64,000 bases of DNA from JANRIC01 sp033765345 (GTDB lineage Bacteria; Bacteroidota; Bacteroidia; Cytophagales; Microscillaceae), in the NCBI GenBank assembly GCA_033765345.1, contig JANRIC010000166.1, positions 15,931 to 79,930 on the forward strand. Direction: 5' to 3'. Positions within the stretch are counted from its first letter, which is position 1; every line of letters starts with the position of its first letter. Positions 1-10,081 of the stretch are shown piece after piece. The notes below the pieces were generated by a model. The model was given only the letters and a program-made list of their open reading frames with translations, searched no databases and was not told where the DNA came from. The translations under genes were made by a program, and so were the position numbers.

Positions 1-20
1 GTAAATTTTTCGTATCCACC

Positions 21-2270
21 TCAAAAATCCACCCTTCTCTCCAATACCTCTCCCTCGGAAGTGCTGATTTTCAGCATAAACGATGTACCAGGCAGGGATT
101 TTAGCTCAAAAGCCGTTTCAGCTTGGGGTATGGCAAAACCTTGTTTGAGTGAGGTTTTGCCACCCAGCAGGTAAATTTCAATTTGCAAGGGAATGGCTGA
201 AAACACCCTAAAGCTTTTATTTTCGGTGTTCAAAGTGATTTTCAAGGAAGCAAAGGCTTCAGGCAGGTTTGTGCTACTGCTTTGACCGCTGATATTTTTC
301 AGATAAAGCAATCCGCCGGCCTGCGTGCCTACGATGAGTTCAGGCTTTTGGTCGCCGTCTAAGTCTCCCAAGGTGGGGTAGCAGTCTTTCCCAAAATAAA
401 AGCTGCCAAAGTCCTGATTCTGAGGATTGTAAAATAAAGCTGCTGTGCCGACCCGAATATCCTGTGCAGGATTCAAAAAATCTGCATAAAACAATATCTT
501 TCCGCTGCCATCTCCGGTGAGTAGGTCCGGTTTACCGTCCTGATCAAGGTCTGCCACCACAGGTATCAGATTTCTTTTGAAAGAATTCTTGGAAATACCG
601 AGCAAGGTATCACTGACCAATTGATAATCAGCTTGCTTGAATGAGCCTTTATTTTCATAAAAAGCCAAATTCCCGCTTCGCCCTCCCACGATCAAGTCCA
701 AATCTCCATCTTTGTCTGTATCCCAAAGCACTGGGAAATCTCTTTTCTGAATGGGCAGATTGATCTTTTGGAGTTGCTTAGGATCAAATTTAAAGGCTTG
801 ATTTTGAACAGCCAGATTCGGGATGGTGTAGAAAAAAGTATTTCGCTGGTCTCCGGCACTCAGGCATAAATCCGGGCTGCGGTCGCCGTTCAAATCCTGA
901 AAATAAACCCGAAAATCCCAAAGCCCAAGATCAGAAAGATTTAAAAAATCTTTGTTTTTGAGCTGAAATCGAGGATTTTGTGCTGTCCCGATATTTTCAA
1001 AAAGAGCCAATGAGGCAGCAAATTTACCTGATTGCAGGCTTCCGTGATTGCCCACAAACAAATCCAAATCGCCGTCTGCGTCATAATCTGCTAGGGTCGG
1101 AAAGGCATCTTCGCCCAAATCTAGCAGGGTATTTTGTAAAAAATTATCCTGTTGGAACTGAAAATCGGGTTTGGCTTCTGTACCCACATTTTTATAAAAC
1201 CAAAGCGAACGGCTGAAATCTATCCGATTGTATTCATTCACAAATACATTCGGACTGGCGAGCAGGTCTTTTTTGCCATCAAAATCCAAATCCTCCCAAA
1301 ATACCGCCGGAAATACCTCAAAATGAATGGGTTTACTTTTTGGAAAAAGTGTATCGTATTTTTCAAAGCGGGCATCCACACTATTTTTAACATTTTCTAG
1401 GTAATAAATATGCGGACAAGAGACATCGCCAACGAGCAAATCTTTTTGTCGATCGCCGTTCACATCCAGAATCGTAATCGTAGAACCAATGTGCTCGATG
1501 CGATTTTCTGGTTTTCCACCGCCTCCGCCATTGCGATTAGGAGCATTACAATCATGATCAAACCTAAAATCCCCACATTCCAAGCTCTCAAACAATGCAC
1601 CCCAGCAATTGGAGATTTTTTTGAATTCCAGTTGATGGGGCTTGCCGTATTTCTCGGTGCTTAAATTTTGGTGATATTCCAGATAAGAACCGGAGGCAAA
1701 ATCATAGGTAACAATATCCAAATCTCCGTCATCGTCCAAGTCCACGATGGCAGGCACATCGATCACATTGACTTGCAGATTGACCCGACCCCCAAAGCCC
1801 TGGGTATAAATTGGATCGGCAAGGAGTTCAAACTTTAAACTTTTTAAATCCGATATATTTTTGTAAACCTTGATGCCAAAATTGGTATGCGTAAAAATGT
1901 CTTTTTTGCCATCCTGGTCATAATCCCGAAGCAGTACCCAGCCTACAAACTCAGGAAAGGCAAATTCAAACTCTGGGGCATATTCATACACCCAGGAATT
2001 ATTTCTTGAAACAGCCACATAGGTACTCAGGCGTCCGCAGGTTTTGTCAAATACTACCAAATCCTGAATCTGATCCAGGTTAAGGTCTATGGTTGAAATC
2101 TGCGCCGTGTTGATACCACCACTCCAGGCATTATTCAGATCCTTGCCATCCAATATGATAGAAGGAAGAAGGCTATGACTGAAAGAAAACTGGGGTGTAT
2201 TTTGGGCTAAAAGTCCAAAATAAAAATTCAAAAAGGCCATCAGAAGGAGAAGAATTTTCTTTTTTGACAT
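21..2270 (-). CDS. Secreted FG-GAP/VCBS repeat protein with T9SS-like C-terminal domain
   Basis: Predicted surface or secreted beta-propeller protein, 749 aa. It begins with a signal peptide (KKK, a hydrophobic stretch, then LLAQ, about residues 1-23). About ten calcium-binding FG-GAP/VCBS motifs of the D-x-D-x-D-G-D/K-x-D type follow, for example DYDQDGKKD, DLDDDGDLD, DYDADGDLD and DLDGDQKPE, spread over roughly residues 55-660. The last 75 residues form a beta-rich tail ending LKISTSEGEVLERRVDF, which resembles a T9SS type A sorting domain; such domains send proteins through the Por/Spr secretion system. That fits the porT gene elsewhere in this window. The start ATG is followed directly by the signal peptide. 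The substrate or ligand is unknown. The T9SS call is inference from the tail pattern. Confidence 0.85.
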   Translation of the reverse strand: MSKKKILLLLMAFLNFYFGLLAQNTPQFSFSHSLLPSIILDGKDLNNAWSGGINTAQISTIDLNLDQIQDLVVFDKTCGRLSTYVAVSRNNSWVYEYAPEFEFAFPEFVGWVLLRDYDQDGKKDIFTHTNFGIKVYKNISDLKSLKFELLADPIYTQGFGGRVNLQVNVIDVPAIVDLDDDGDLDIVTYDFASGSYLEYHQNLSTEKYGKPHQLEFKKISNCWGALFESLECGDFRFDHDCNAPNRNGGGGGKPENRIEHIGSTITILDVNGDRQKDLLVGDVSCPHIYYLENVKNSVDARFEKYDTLFPKSKPIHFEVFPAVFWEDLDFDGKKDLLASPNVFVNEYNRIDFSRSLWFYKNVGTEAKPDFQFQQDNFLQNTLLDLGEDAFPTLADYDADGDLDLFVGNHGSLQSGKFAASLALFENIGTAQNPRFQLKNKDFLNLSDLGLWDFRVYFQDLNGDRSPDLCLSAGDQRNTFFYTIPNLAVQNQAFKFDPKQLQKINLPIQKRDFPVLWDTDKDGDLDLIVGGRSGNLAFYENKGSFKQADYQLVSDTLLGISKNSFKRNLIPVVADLDQDGKPDLLTGDGSGKILFYADFLNPAQDIRVGTAALFYNPQNQDFGSFYFGKDCYPTLGDLDGDQKPELIVGTQAGGLLYLKNISGQSSSTNLPEAFASLKITLNTENKSFRVFSAIPLQIEIYLLGGKTSLKQGFAIPQAETAFELKSLPGTSFMLKISTSEGEVLERRVDF

Positions 2271-2300
2271 ATTCGTTTACGCTGAATTGGCTTTAAATCA

Positions 2301-2335
2301 TTTGTAGAGAAGTTGCCTTGCAACTTCTCTACAAA
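2301..2335 (-). terminator. Hairpin terminator after the RavA-type gene
   Basis: A perfect 15-bp stem (TTTGTAGAGAAGTTG and its complement) with a 5-nt loop lies 30 bases past the stop of the minus-strand ATPase gene and just upstream of the FG-GAP gene. It has A/T-rich flanks but no long T-run, so it may be an intrinsic terminator or a small palindromic repeat. Confidence 0.55.
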
Positions 2336-2364
2336 TTTGGATATCAAATCTGAATGAGCAAATG

Positions 2365-3912
2365 TCACAAATTCTGATAATAAAACGCCAATTTTTCCAA
2401 TCTTAGTTTCAGGGAGTTCAAGGCTTTGATGGCATCTTTCATATTGGATTCCACGATTTCACTGAGGCGAGGATGCACAAAAAGATTCTCTTGTAAGTGA
2501 TTCAGCTCATCGGGAGATTCTTGAGCGATTTTTTGGTTCTGCTCAAGGATGTATTGCTCGATGGTAGCCACTCGATCATCCCAGTATTTGTGAATAATGG
2601 GGTGTGGTTTTTTTTGGATGGTTTCGGTTTTTTCAATTTTTTGGGTTTTGAGGGTATAGGTTGTTGTGCGGGAGTTATAAAAGATATCAATGGCATTTTC
2701 CTGTACGGATAAGCGGGCATTAACCCGGTTGGTGAGGGCATAATTTTCGTCGTAGAGACTGATTGATACTTGTTCTTCTTTACCCAATCGTGCAAAATCT
2801 GCTTTTTTGATCAGATAACCGTCAAAATATTGTTTGAGATTCAGCACCTCATAATAATCCCGATCTATGGAAAGCAGTTCGTCTACAAATACGCGATTGT
2901 GGATTTTGGTTTCTCTGTCTACTTCTTCTTCAAAATCCTGGATTTCTTTTTTGATCGTAGCCAGATTCAGAGCCACCGAATAGCCGTGTTTGCGAATTGT
3001 TTCACTGATCATTTGCATCACTCGGTCGAATTGAGAAGGTTTATTCCAGAGACAATGACTGATCAGGAAGCAATCCATCAAATCGACCTGTGCTCTGCCA
3101 TTGAGGAAAGCAGAGGTTCGGAGCAAACGAATGATTTTTTTCCAGCGTCGGTCATAGACTTCGATTTTATCTTCCGGGGAGGGGTAAGAAGCATTCAACT
3201 CGTCGAGTTGGTATTTGATCAGTTGAATAGTATTGAGTACTTCGGCAGGTACTTCTACCTGATCAAGAGCCTTGTGCCAGGAAGCATATTCTTCGTCACT
3301 AATTTTAAGGTCTTGAGGGATGGTATCGTCGTAGACATTCTCCGTATCAGTGATCATGCGGATAAAATTGGTATTGTTTTTAATCTCACGCATATAATAT
3401 CGAACTAAGAAGCGATCCCAAAGTGCATCCACGCCTTCACCCAGGGAAGGAACTTCATTGGAGGCTGAAATGATCGCCCGGATATTCACATCGATTTCCT
3501 GTTCGCCGTTGCGATAGATTTTTTCATTCAGGATCGTCAACAGGGCATTTTGAATGGATGGGCCGGCTTTCCAGATTTCATCCAGGAAGACGATGTTGGC
3601 ACCAGGCAGGTATTTATCCGTAAGGCGTTCGTATTTGTCTTCGTCTTTGAGTTTTTTGATAGATACAGGCCCGAAGATTTCGTCGGGTGTACTGAATTTA
3701 CTCATCAGATACTCGAAGGATTTTCCTTCTTTGAAGGCATATTTGAGTTTACGGGCGATTAGGCTTTTGGCAACTCCGGGAGGCCCAAGCAGGAAGATAC
3801 TTTCTCCGGCAATAGCTCCTAACAAAGCCAAACGAATGACTTCATCTTTTTCATAGATTCCTTTGCTGATACTTTCTAAAATTCCTTGAATTTTCGGACG
3901 GATAGGGTGCAT
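2365..3912 (-). CDS. MoxR-family AAA+ ATPase, RavA-like
   Basis: Cytoplasmic AAA+ ATPase of the MoxR/RavA branch, 515 aa. Members are chaperone-like ATPases that usually act with a vWA-domain partner on protein complexes or metal-cofactor insertion. Walker A is GPPGVAKS (residues 43-50), Walker B is IVFLDE (about 107-112) and a sensor-1 type ISASNE follows near 145. The part after residue 320 matches the extra C-terminal region of RavA-like proteins in being helical and charged. No vWA partner (viaA) lies beside it: the next genes are a secreted propeller protein downstream and a lipoprotein on the other strand, so it stands alone. The start ATG follows about 700 bp of non-coding sequence. 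The substrate cannot be deduced. Confidence 0.85.
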   Translation of the reverse strand: MHPIRPKIQGILESISKGIYEKDEVIRLALLGAIAGESIFLLGPPGVAKSLIARKLKYAFKEGKSFEYLMSKFSTPDEIFGPVSIKKLKDEDKYERLTDKYLPGANIVFLDEIWKAGPSIQNALLTILNEKIYRNGEQEIDVNIRAIISASNEVPSLGEGVDALWDRFLVRYYMREIKNNTNFIRMITDTENVYDDTIPQDLKISDEEYASWHKALDQVEVPAEVLNTIQLIKYQLDELNASYPSPEDKIEVYDRRWKKIIRLLRTSAFLNGRAQVDLMDCFLISHCLWNKPSQFDRVMQMISETIRKHGYSVALNLATIKKEIQDFEEEVDRETKIHNRVFVDELLSIDRDYYEVLNLKQYFDGYLIKKADFARLGKEEQVSISLYDENYALTNRVNARLSVQENAIDIFYNSRTTTYTLKTQKIEKTETIQKKPHPIIHKYWDDRVATIEQYILEQNQKIAQESPDELNHLQENLFVHPRLSEIVESNMKDAIKALNSLKLRLEKLAFYYQNL

Positions 3913-4627
3913 ATAAGTTTATAAAGTCTTTCGGATAAACCAATAAGGTAATAACTTCCCTTAAAGAGATTTGTTAAGATGTTAAAAAAAATGATTTATA
4001 CAGTGAAGTGCAAGCGAGAAATATTTAGAAAACCTAAAAAAGGAGGCTTTATAGAGGGATAAATTACACTTATCTTATTTTTTTTTGAATTAGTCTAATT
4101 ATTTGAATAATTATTCAAGATTCTGAGGTAAAGAAAATTAGAATTTTTTATATTTGGAACGTTATTGGAAAAGAAAAAAAAGATTCCATTAACCCATCAA
4201 GGGGCTAATGAAATCCAGGTTACTAATTTACAAAATAAGTAGTCTTTATATATATAAAATTATATTTCACAGGTCTTTTGTTCCAGAGAACATAAAATTT
4301 TGATAAAGAATTTTCTGTTGTACAAGATTATTTATTTGTCTTCATCTGATCTATACATTGTTATCAAATTCTATTTCTCCAAATTAAGAAAAATCTCATC
4401 TTAAAGATTCTTATTAGCCTTCAAATGTATAGAAGAATTCATGCTTATTACGAATATTTTGCTTAAAATGTTTTTAGCTTTGGGGGATAAATTTATTATT
4501 GGTGAAAATACCCGACATTTTTGAGGTCAAAAGTCCATTTTTTGGTGTATTTTTTAATCAGTTTCCTTAAACCTTGCCTCATTCTTGCTTATGATTTCAT
4601 CATACACATAACTGTTTCAACTTTTTT
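3913..4627. other. AT-rich intergenic region, no gene seen
   Basis: This 715-bp region lies between divergent genes and contains the promoters of both. No open frame with coding character was found. It is very AT-rich with A and T runs. A perfect 16-bp palindrome, TTGAATAATTATTCAA, sits at 4103-4118 and could be an operator, although such AT-only palindromes also arise by chance. Confidence 0.5.
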
Positions 4628-5197
4628 ATGATGAAAAAGTACCATACTTTCTTAGTTTGGGTTTTTGTAATAATAAGTATTTCCTGTAAAAACCAATCTG
4701 GGAGGCAGTCCATTGAAACTCCCAGGAGTTTTTCTACCTCTGATGCATCCAAGTTGTTTTTCAGAAATGTACGAAAGATTTTTTATGATTTGGAAGAGCA
4801 GCAGAGCACAAAATTACGCATTTATCGCATCAAAACTCGCCCCAAGCGCACTGATTACCCTGTGATTAACCTAGCATTGGTAGAAAACTGGCGTTATGAT
4901 GAAGCTTATTTAATCATTGAGCCTGAGGGTGCTTTGGAAATGGATATGGACAAAAAAATTGAAATTCACTGGCAGGATTCGGGAAGTGGTCAGTCAGGTG
5001 TTTATGTATTTAACAAGACGGGCAACAAAACGGAGCATGTAAAATTTGCCTCGGAGATTTATCAAAGCATCATGAAGAATCATCAATTGCATTACGTCCA
5101 CCAAGAAGAAAGCTTACCGATTTTAAACGATGAAAAAGACAGAGAGTCTTTTAGAATTATGGTAGAAGATTATTACAGGTTAGTGGGTGTTTTGTAA
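4628..5197 (+). CDS. Predicted lipoprotein, unknown function
   Basis: 189-aa hypothetical lipoprotein. The N-terminus has MMKK, a hydrophobic core and the lipobox-like ISISC with Cys20 as the likely lipidation site. The mature part is mixed alpha/beta with no motif recognised; aromatic and charged residues alternate around EIHWQDSGSGQSG. It stands alone between the divergent RavA-type gene and the convergent symporter gene, whose stop lies 55 bp away. Two ATG codons are adjacent at the start, and the first is used here. Nothing in the context assigns a role. Confidence 0.6.
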   Translation: MMKKYHTFLVWVFVIISISCKNQSGRQSIETPRSFSTSDASKLFFRNVRKIFYDLEEQQSTKLRIYRIKTRPKRTDYPVINLALVENWRYDEAYLIIEPEGALEMDMDKKIEIHWQDSGSGQSGVYVFNKTGNKTEHVKFASEIYQSIMKNHQLHYVHQEESLPILNDEKDRESFRIMVEDYYRLVGVL

Positions 5198-5252
5198 GAA
5201 TTATTTCTTTCGTTATTTGAAGGCAAGATGCCTGCGTGTTGAGTCAAATTCA

Positions 5253-6650
5253 TTATTGTAGTCTGGGCGTATCTGTTGGTTTTTTGTCTGGGAAGACCAA
5301 ACTCCCCAAAAGCATGGCTGCTATACTTGCCGAAAGTCCATAAATGAGGCTTGGTATTTCAAAAGCCTGAAACTCACAATAAAGCCATACAAGCATACCC
5401 AAGATCATAGAAGCCATTGCCCCAATATTGGAAGCTTTTTTCCACCAAAGCCCCGCCGTGAGAGGTACAAACAGAGATACCAGGCTTAGGGCAGAAGATT
5501 GCCCAACCAGCTCATAGATATTTGATTTGAGCAAGGATAAAAAAGCTGAAATACACGCTACCAAGACTACAGAAAGTCTCATCACGTGTAGTAATTGATC
5601 GTCTGTAATCTTAGGAAATTGAGGACGAATAATATTCTCTCCCAGGATGGTAGCAGGAGCCAGAATCGCCCCGCTTGCTGTACTCATAATTGCGGAAAGA
5701 AGAGCTCCAAAAAACATAATTTGTAGTGCCAATCCACCGTGCAGAAGTACAAGTTGAGGAAGTAACATCTGAGGGTCTTTACGAAGAAGTTCGGGATAGA
5801 GGACTTTACCGCATAATGCAATGATTAAGGGCAAAAAAGCGATACAAAGATACATCAATGAGCTTAGATAAGCCGCTCTGATAGCGGTTTTTTCGGATTT
5901 AGCTGCCATTACTCTTTGGAATACGTCTTGCTGAGGGATGGAGCCCAGCCCAATGGTAATCCAGGCGGCGATGTAGTGTGTAATGTCCATAGCATTCGCC
6001 TTGGGTAAGAATCTGAAGAACCCCGGTGGCGTTTGTGCTAGAATCGGAGTCCAGCCGCCTACTTGAATTAGCATAACAATAGCAAAATACAACAGCCCTA
6101 TTAAAATGATCAAAGTCTGTACAAAGTCCGTGATTGATACTGCCCACATTCCACCGATATACGTATAGAGCATAACGACAAGCGTACAGATCAATAAGCT
6201 GGTATGAAAAGGAATCAAAGTAATCACCTGCAAAATAATAGACATAGCGACCAATTGGGCGGCTATCCAGCCGAAATAAGAAGGAATCATAAAAATGGCT
6301 GAAGTCAGCTCGGCAGCTCGGCTAAATCGAATATGAAAATAATCACTGAATGTCAGAATATTCATTCGATAGAGTGGGCGGGCAAAAAAAACTCCTACTA
6401 AAAAAAGGCAAAGTGCCGCTCCAAAAGGGTCTTCTATCACGCCGATCAAGCCATGACTTACAAATTCGGAAGATGCTCCCATCACTGTTTCGGAACCAAA
6501 CCAGGTGGCAAAGAGAGCCGAGGCAGCTACAATCATAGGGAGTCTTCGTCCGGCTATGACAAAATCCTGCGTAGACTTAACTTGTTTGGAGGCCCACCAG
6601 CCGATGAGCAAGGTCAAAGACAAATAGAGGATCACAAAAATAAGGAGCAT
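5253..6650 (-). CDS. Sodium:solute symporter (SSS family)
   Basis: Integral inner-membrane transporter, 465 aa, with about 12-13 hydrophobic segments. The N-terminal pattern WWASKQVKSTQDFVIAGRRLP followed by ATWFGSETVMGASSEF is typical of the sodium:solute symporter family (PutP/SGLT fold), and FLPLIIALCGK and the later GAILAPATILGENI region fit the family core. These proteins couple sodium uptake to import of proline, pantothenate, sugars or other solutes; the substrate cannot be told from the sequence. Length is slightly below the usual 480-550 aa but both ends look complete. It is transcribed divergently from the exosortase operon, with only 71 bp between the starts. Confidence 0.88.
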   Translation of the reverse strand: MLLIFVILYLSLTLLIGWWASKQVKSTQDFVIAGRRLPMIVAASALFATWFGSETVMGASSEFVSHGLIGVIEDPFGAALCLFLVGVFFARPLYRMNILTFSDYFHIRFSRAAELTSAIFMIPSYFGWIAAQLVAMSIILQVITLIPFHTSLLICTLVVMLYTYIGGMWAVSITDFVQTLIILIGLLYFAIVMLIQVGGWTPILAQTPPGFFRFLPKANAMDITHYIAAWITIGLGSIPQQDVFQRVMAAKSEKTAIRAAYLSSLMYLCIAFLPLIIALCGKVLYPELLRKDPQMLLPQLVLLHGGLALQIMFFGALLSAIMSTASGAILAPATILGENIIRPQFPKITDDQLLHVMRLSVVLVACISAFLSLLKSNIYELVGQSSALSLVSLFVPLTAGLWWKKASNIGAMASMILGMLVWLYCEFQAFEIPSLIYGLSASIAAMLLGSLVFPDKKPTDTPRLQ

Positions 6651-6721
6651 TTTTTTGAGAGATAATTTGTAACAGTTTTCCGCAAAATTGGTATTTAATT
6701 TAATAACCTAAAATAAGAAAG

Positions 6722-7258
6722 ATGAATTTAGCTGATAAAAAAAATATCTTTCTGTATTTTATCCTTTTGGCAGGATTAATTCTGGCAAAACTTTATCATC
6801 GGGAAGCTTCAAACCTGGATTTAGGCTGGATTTTATACCCTACGGTTTGGTTGGTGACATTTTTTAGCGGCGTGGTATTTGAACTTTCGGCAGAAGGGGG
6901 CTTTGTGGATACCTCGCAAATGTTGATTATTGATAAAAGCTGTTCTGGGATGAATTTTATGCTGATTTGTATTTGCGTATTGTCTTTTACCTATTTGCCT
7001 CGATTACCCTGGAAACCGGCTTATTTTTGTATCTTTCTGGGGCTAAGTTATGGATTTACCGTATTGGTCAATGCCTGTCGGATTATTCAAGCGATATGGT
7101 TGCGCGAAAAATTTGAGAATCAGCTCCCTTTTAAGCCTGAGGTAATCCATGAAATGCAGGGGATACTGGTTTATGTATTTTTTTTAATCTTGTTTTTTCT
7201 GATAAGCCGATATATATTTAATCATTCTATTCTTAGAAGTCATGAAAAAATTGTTTAG
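6722..7258 (+). CDS. xrtK: Exosortase K (XrtK-type membrane transpeptidase)
   Basis: 178-aa multi-pass membrane protein of the exosortase family. These enzymes are thought to cleave and transfer proteins carrying a matching C-terminal sorting signal during export. The three expected catalytic residues sit in membrane-proximal motifs: Cys74 in DKSCSGMNFM, Arg120 in NACRIIQ and His143 in VIHEMQGILV. It is short compared with exosortases A/B, as expected for the XrtK type. Its stop overlaps the start of the next gene by 17 bp, and that protein ends in an MSEP sorting signal, so this is a dedicated one-enzyme, one-substrate pair. The symbol is assigned from this pairing; activity is inferred. Confidence 0.85.
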   Translation: MNLADKKNIFLYFILLAGLILAKLYHREASNLDLGWILYPTVWLVTFFSGVVFELSAEGGFVDTSQMLIIDKSCSGMNFMLICICVLSFTYLPRLPWKPAYFCIFLGLSYGFTVLVNACRIIQAIWLREKFENQLPFKPEVIHEMQGILVYVFFLILFFLISRYIFNHSILRSHEKIV

Positions 7259-10067
7259 CCCCTATTGGATTATTTTCTCAGTTAGCATTCCTCAAATCGT
7301 TTTATTCAGTTTGTATCTTGCTACCTACCGTGTCATCGGAAGCCTGCTGGCAGAGGAAAATTTATCTTATTGGCTTGTGTATGGGAGCATACTTGGAGTT
7401 ATTTGGCTGATATTCAGCACTTATGCAGTTTATTCTATTTATTGTAAACATCAAATTCACCCCTTGTATGCGTTTTTGGTATTCTTGTTCTATGTGCCTT
7501 TTTTATACGCATATATGTATGATTCCCACCGGATAATTCCCTGGTCAATTCCTGAATGGATGTTATTTCAGGGGGATGTAATTACATATATGTATACTTT
7601 TTTGATGCCGGCTTTATTCCATGCTTTATGGATGTTAGTATTATATTCGGTTCCCCGTAATAAAGAGCATCAGGCATTGCAGAATTTTTTTGGGGCTCTT
7701 GCCATTCCTTTGATTTGGTATTTAATTTTTGTGATAGTGTTTCCCTTGATGCAGGGGGGTGAATCGGGTCTATTCGCAAGGCACTTTACGGCTGTTTTAT
7801 TTATAAGTAGTACGATAGTATTTTTATTTTTGATCTTTCGATTTTTGTATATTTTAAGCAGTCGCTATCCGAGGATATGGGTAGATTATGAAATTTTCTG
7901 GCGGATACTGATTACGATTATCTTCCCCTTGGTAGGATTATGGCTGAATAACAAGAGTTTTGATTTTGCATTCGGGGATTTTTCAGATGAAATTTTTTAT
8001 ATTCTGGCTTTTATCAATGGTGTTTTGTTGTGTTTGCCTTCGGTTCAGGTGGTTTTCCCGAGGTATCTGATTTTTATTGCCCGTAGCATTACGTTTCCGT
8101 ATATCATTTATTTCCTTTTGGTATTTTTGCCCTATCTGCCTTTGTCCATTCCGGCAATTATTGCTTTTGGTACGGGGTTTTTGATTCTTACACCTTTGGC
8201 AGTGATGATCATTCAATCCTGGATACTTTCCGAAGACTATCTTTTTTTAAAACGATTTATTGGAAATTTTTGGCTCAGTGCAAGTTTTGTGGCGGCTTTG
8301 GCGGTATTGCCTGGTATCGTCCTTTATTCGTATCAGCAAGATAAAAATCACCTTCATTTGGCTTTAAACCACGTTTACGAAGCTAATTATCAGCCAAATG
8401 CACAAAAGAACATTAAATTACGCAGAATATTACGCACCCTGGATAACATCAAAAAAGCAAAAACTAACGGAAGAAACAACTTCGGCTTTAGTCTAAATTA
8501 TAAGCCTTACCTTTCTAATATTTATCAAAGCTGGGTTTTAGAAAATCTGACCCTTTCAGATGCCAAAATTCAAACCCTTGAAAGGGTTTTTGTGGGAGAA
8601 TCCAATTATCAATCCCCCAGAAGCTTATTTTTGCCTACGCCCAGTGATAGTGTTATGATTGATTCGGTGTATGTAGACAGTAAATTTGATTCGCTTGCCC
8701 AATCTTGGACATCCTGGGTGCACCTTGAAATCCGAAATCAGACGGCAGCCCAGCAAGAATATGCTTGTCGGTTTGACCTTCCTGTGGGAGCCTGGATAGG
8801 CAATTATTATCTTCAGATAGAAAACAAAAAAGAATATGGCATCCTGGCTGAAAAAAAAGCCGCTGTTTGGGTCTATGAACAAATCGTGGGTCAGCGTCGA
8901 GATCCGGGTATTTTATACTATCTTTCTGGCAATCGGGTACAATTCCGGGTATTTCCATTTGCCCCCAGAGGAACCCGCTATACGGGCATAGAGCTGATTC
9001 ATAAAGAACCCCTTCATTTTGAAATAGGTGGGCAAAAAATTCAATTGGGACAAACCCTGTCCAAGCAAACCTTACAAGAATCCATCAAAGCGGATAATAT
9101 TTATTATATACCTACTGCCTTAAAAAATCGCCTTCCACTTGTAAAACGAAAGCCTTATTATCATTTTATTGTAGATTGCTCTATGCATCAGAAAAGCTCC
9201 GATCAGGTCATCTTAGGGAAAATTCAGAACCTTTTAGAGAAAAAACTGATAGCAGCTTCAGAAGCCAAAATCAGCTTGGTCAATCATCAATATCGAGCCT
9301 ACAACTTTGCAGATAACTGGGGCAGGGCTTACAGGCGACAAAGAGGGCAGGGCGGGTTTTTCCTGGAGTATGCTTTAAAAAGTATTCTTTTGGAGAATTA
9401 TCAGCAGCCTGATGACAAATATCCTATTCTGGTGGTGATCAGTGACGCTTTAAATCAAGCAGTTTTCACAGAAGGTATGGGAGATTTTAGGATGACCTAT
9501 CCAGAGCTAAACAACTTTTATAGTCTTGAAAATCAGGGAGTTTTAAGGGAGTTCTCACTGTTTGAGGAGCTGGTAATTAGAGATGCACCGATTGTGAATC
9601 AACTGGCAGAACCCGTCGTTCGTGCTTTTCCCAATGCTCGTAAACCTATCGCATTTCTTCCCAACAATCTCGAACCCGCTTTGGTAATTGAAAACCCAAA
9701 CCATCTGTACAAAGGCCAGAGCTTAGAGGGTAAGAGTTGGGAGAATGCGCTGATTTTGGCAGGGATGAGCCAATGTTTGGTTTTTAACCCCTATCAGAGT
9801 GAAGAGCGCTGGCTACCCACTGTAAAGAATAGTTTTCGTACAAAAATAATGTCTCCACAGACCTCTTATTTATCGGTAGAAAACGAAGCCCAAAAACAAG
9901 CACTGCTCGAGAAACAAAAGCAAACCCTATCTGCCAAAAAATCATTGGATGCTGGTGAAGAAACCCGCATGAGTGAACCTTCTTTATTTTGGATGATATT
10001 TTTGCTCCTGGGGGTATTCTTGTATCGCCTTTTTATCAGAAAAAATCAAAAGACATTTAGCGCATAA
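7242..10067 (+). CDS. MSEP-CTERM protein, membrane/VIT/vWA-like target of exosortase K
   Basis: 941-aa membrane protein. Residues 1-370 hold about ten hydrophobic segments. A soluble part follows with a VIT-like domain (about 470-620, including the EYACRFDLPVGAWIGNYYL and EKKAAVWVYEQIV region) and then a vWA-like region beginning FIVDCSMHQKSS, where D-x-S recalls an imperfect metal-binding MIDAS. The C-terminus has the MSEP motif (residues 910-913), a hydrophobic helix and a basic tail FIRKNQK, the layout of an exosortase sorting signal. It overlaps xrtK and is followed 14 bp later by a third gene. The family is known as the sole MSEP-CTERM partner of XrtK; its cellular role is unknown. Confidence 0.85.
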   Translation: MKKLFSPYWIIFSVSIPQIVLFSLYLATYRVIGSLLAEENLSYWLVYGSILGVIWLIFSTYAVYSIYCKHQIHPLYAFLVFLFYVPFLYAYMYDSHRIIPWSIPEWMLFQGDVITYMYTFLMPALFHALWMLVLYSVPRNKEHQALQNFFGALAIPLIWYLIFVIVFPLMQGGESGLFARHFTAVLFISSTIVFLFLIFRFLYILSSRYPRIWVDYEIFWRILITIIFPLVGLWLNNKSFDFAFGDFSDEIFYILAFINGVLLCLPSVQVVFPRYLIFIARSITFPYIIYFLLVFLPYLPLSIPAIIAFGTGFLILTPLAVMIIQSWILSEDYLFLKRFIGNFWLSASFVAALAVLPGIVLYSYQQDKNHLHLALNHVYEANYQPNAQKNIKLRRILRTLDNIKKAKTNGRNNFGFSLNYKPYLSNIYQSWVLENLTLSDAKIQTLERVFVGESNYQSPRSLFLPTPSDSVMIDSVYVDSKFDSLAQSWTSWVHLEIRNQTAAQQEYACRFDLPVGAWIGNYYLQIENKKEYGILAEKKAAVWVYEQIVGQRRDPGILYYLSGNRVQFRVFPFAPRGTRYTGIELIHKEPLHFEIGGQKIQLGQTLSKQTLQESIKADNIYYIPTALKNRLPLVKRKPYYHFIVDCSMHQKSSDQVILGKIQNLLEKKLIAASEAKISLVNHQYRAYNFADNWGRAYRRQRGQGGFFLEYALKSILLENYQQPDDKYPILVVISDALNQAVFTEGMGDFRMTYPELNNFYSLENQGVLREFSLFEELVIRDAPIVNQLAEPVVRAFPNARKPIAFLPNNLEPALVIENPNHLYKGQSLEGKSWENALILAGMSQCLVFNPYQSEERWLPTVKNSFRTKIMSPQTSYLSVENEAQKQALLEKQKQTLSAKKSLDAGEETRMSEPSLFWMIFLLLGVFLYRLFIRKNQKTFSA

Positions 10068-10081
10068 TTAACCCATAAAAC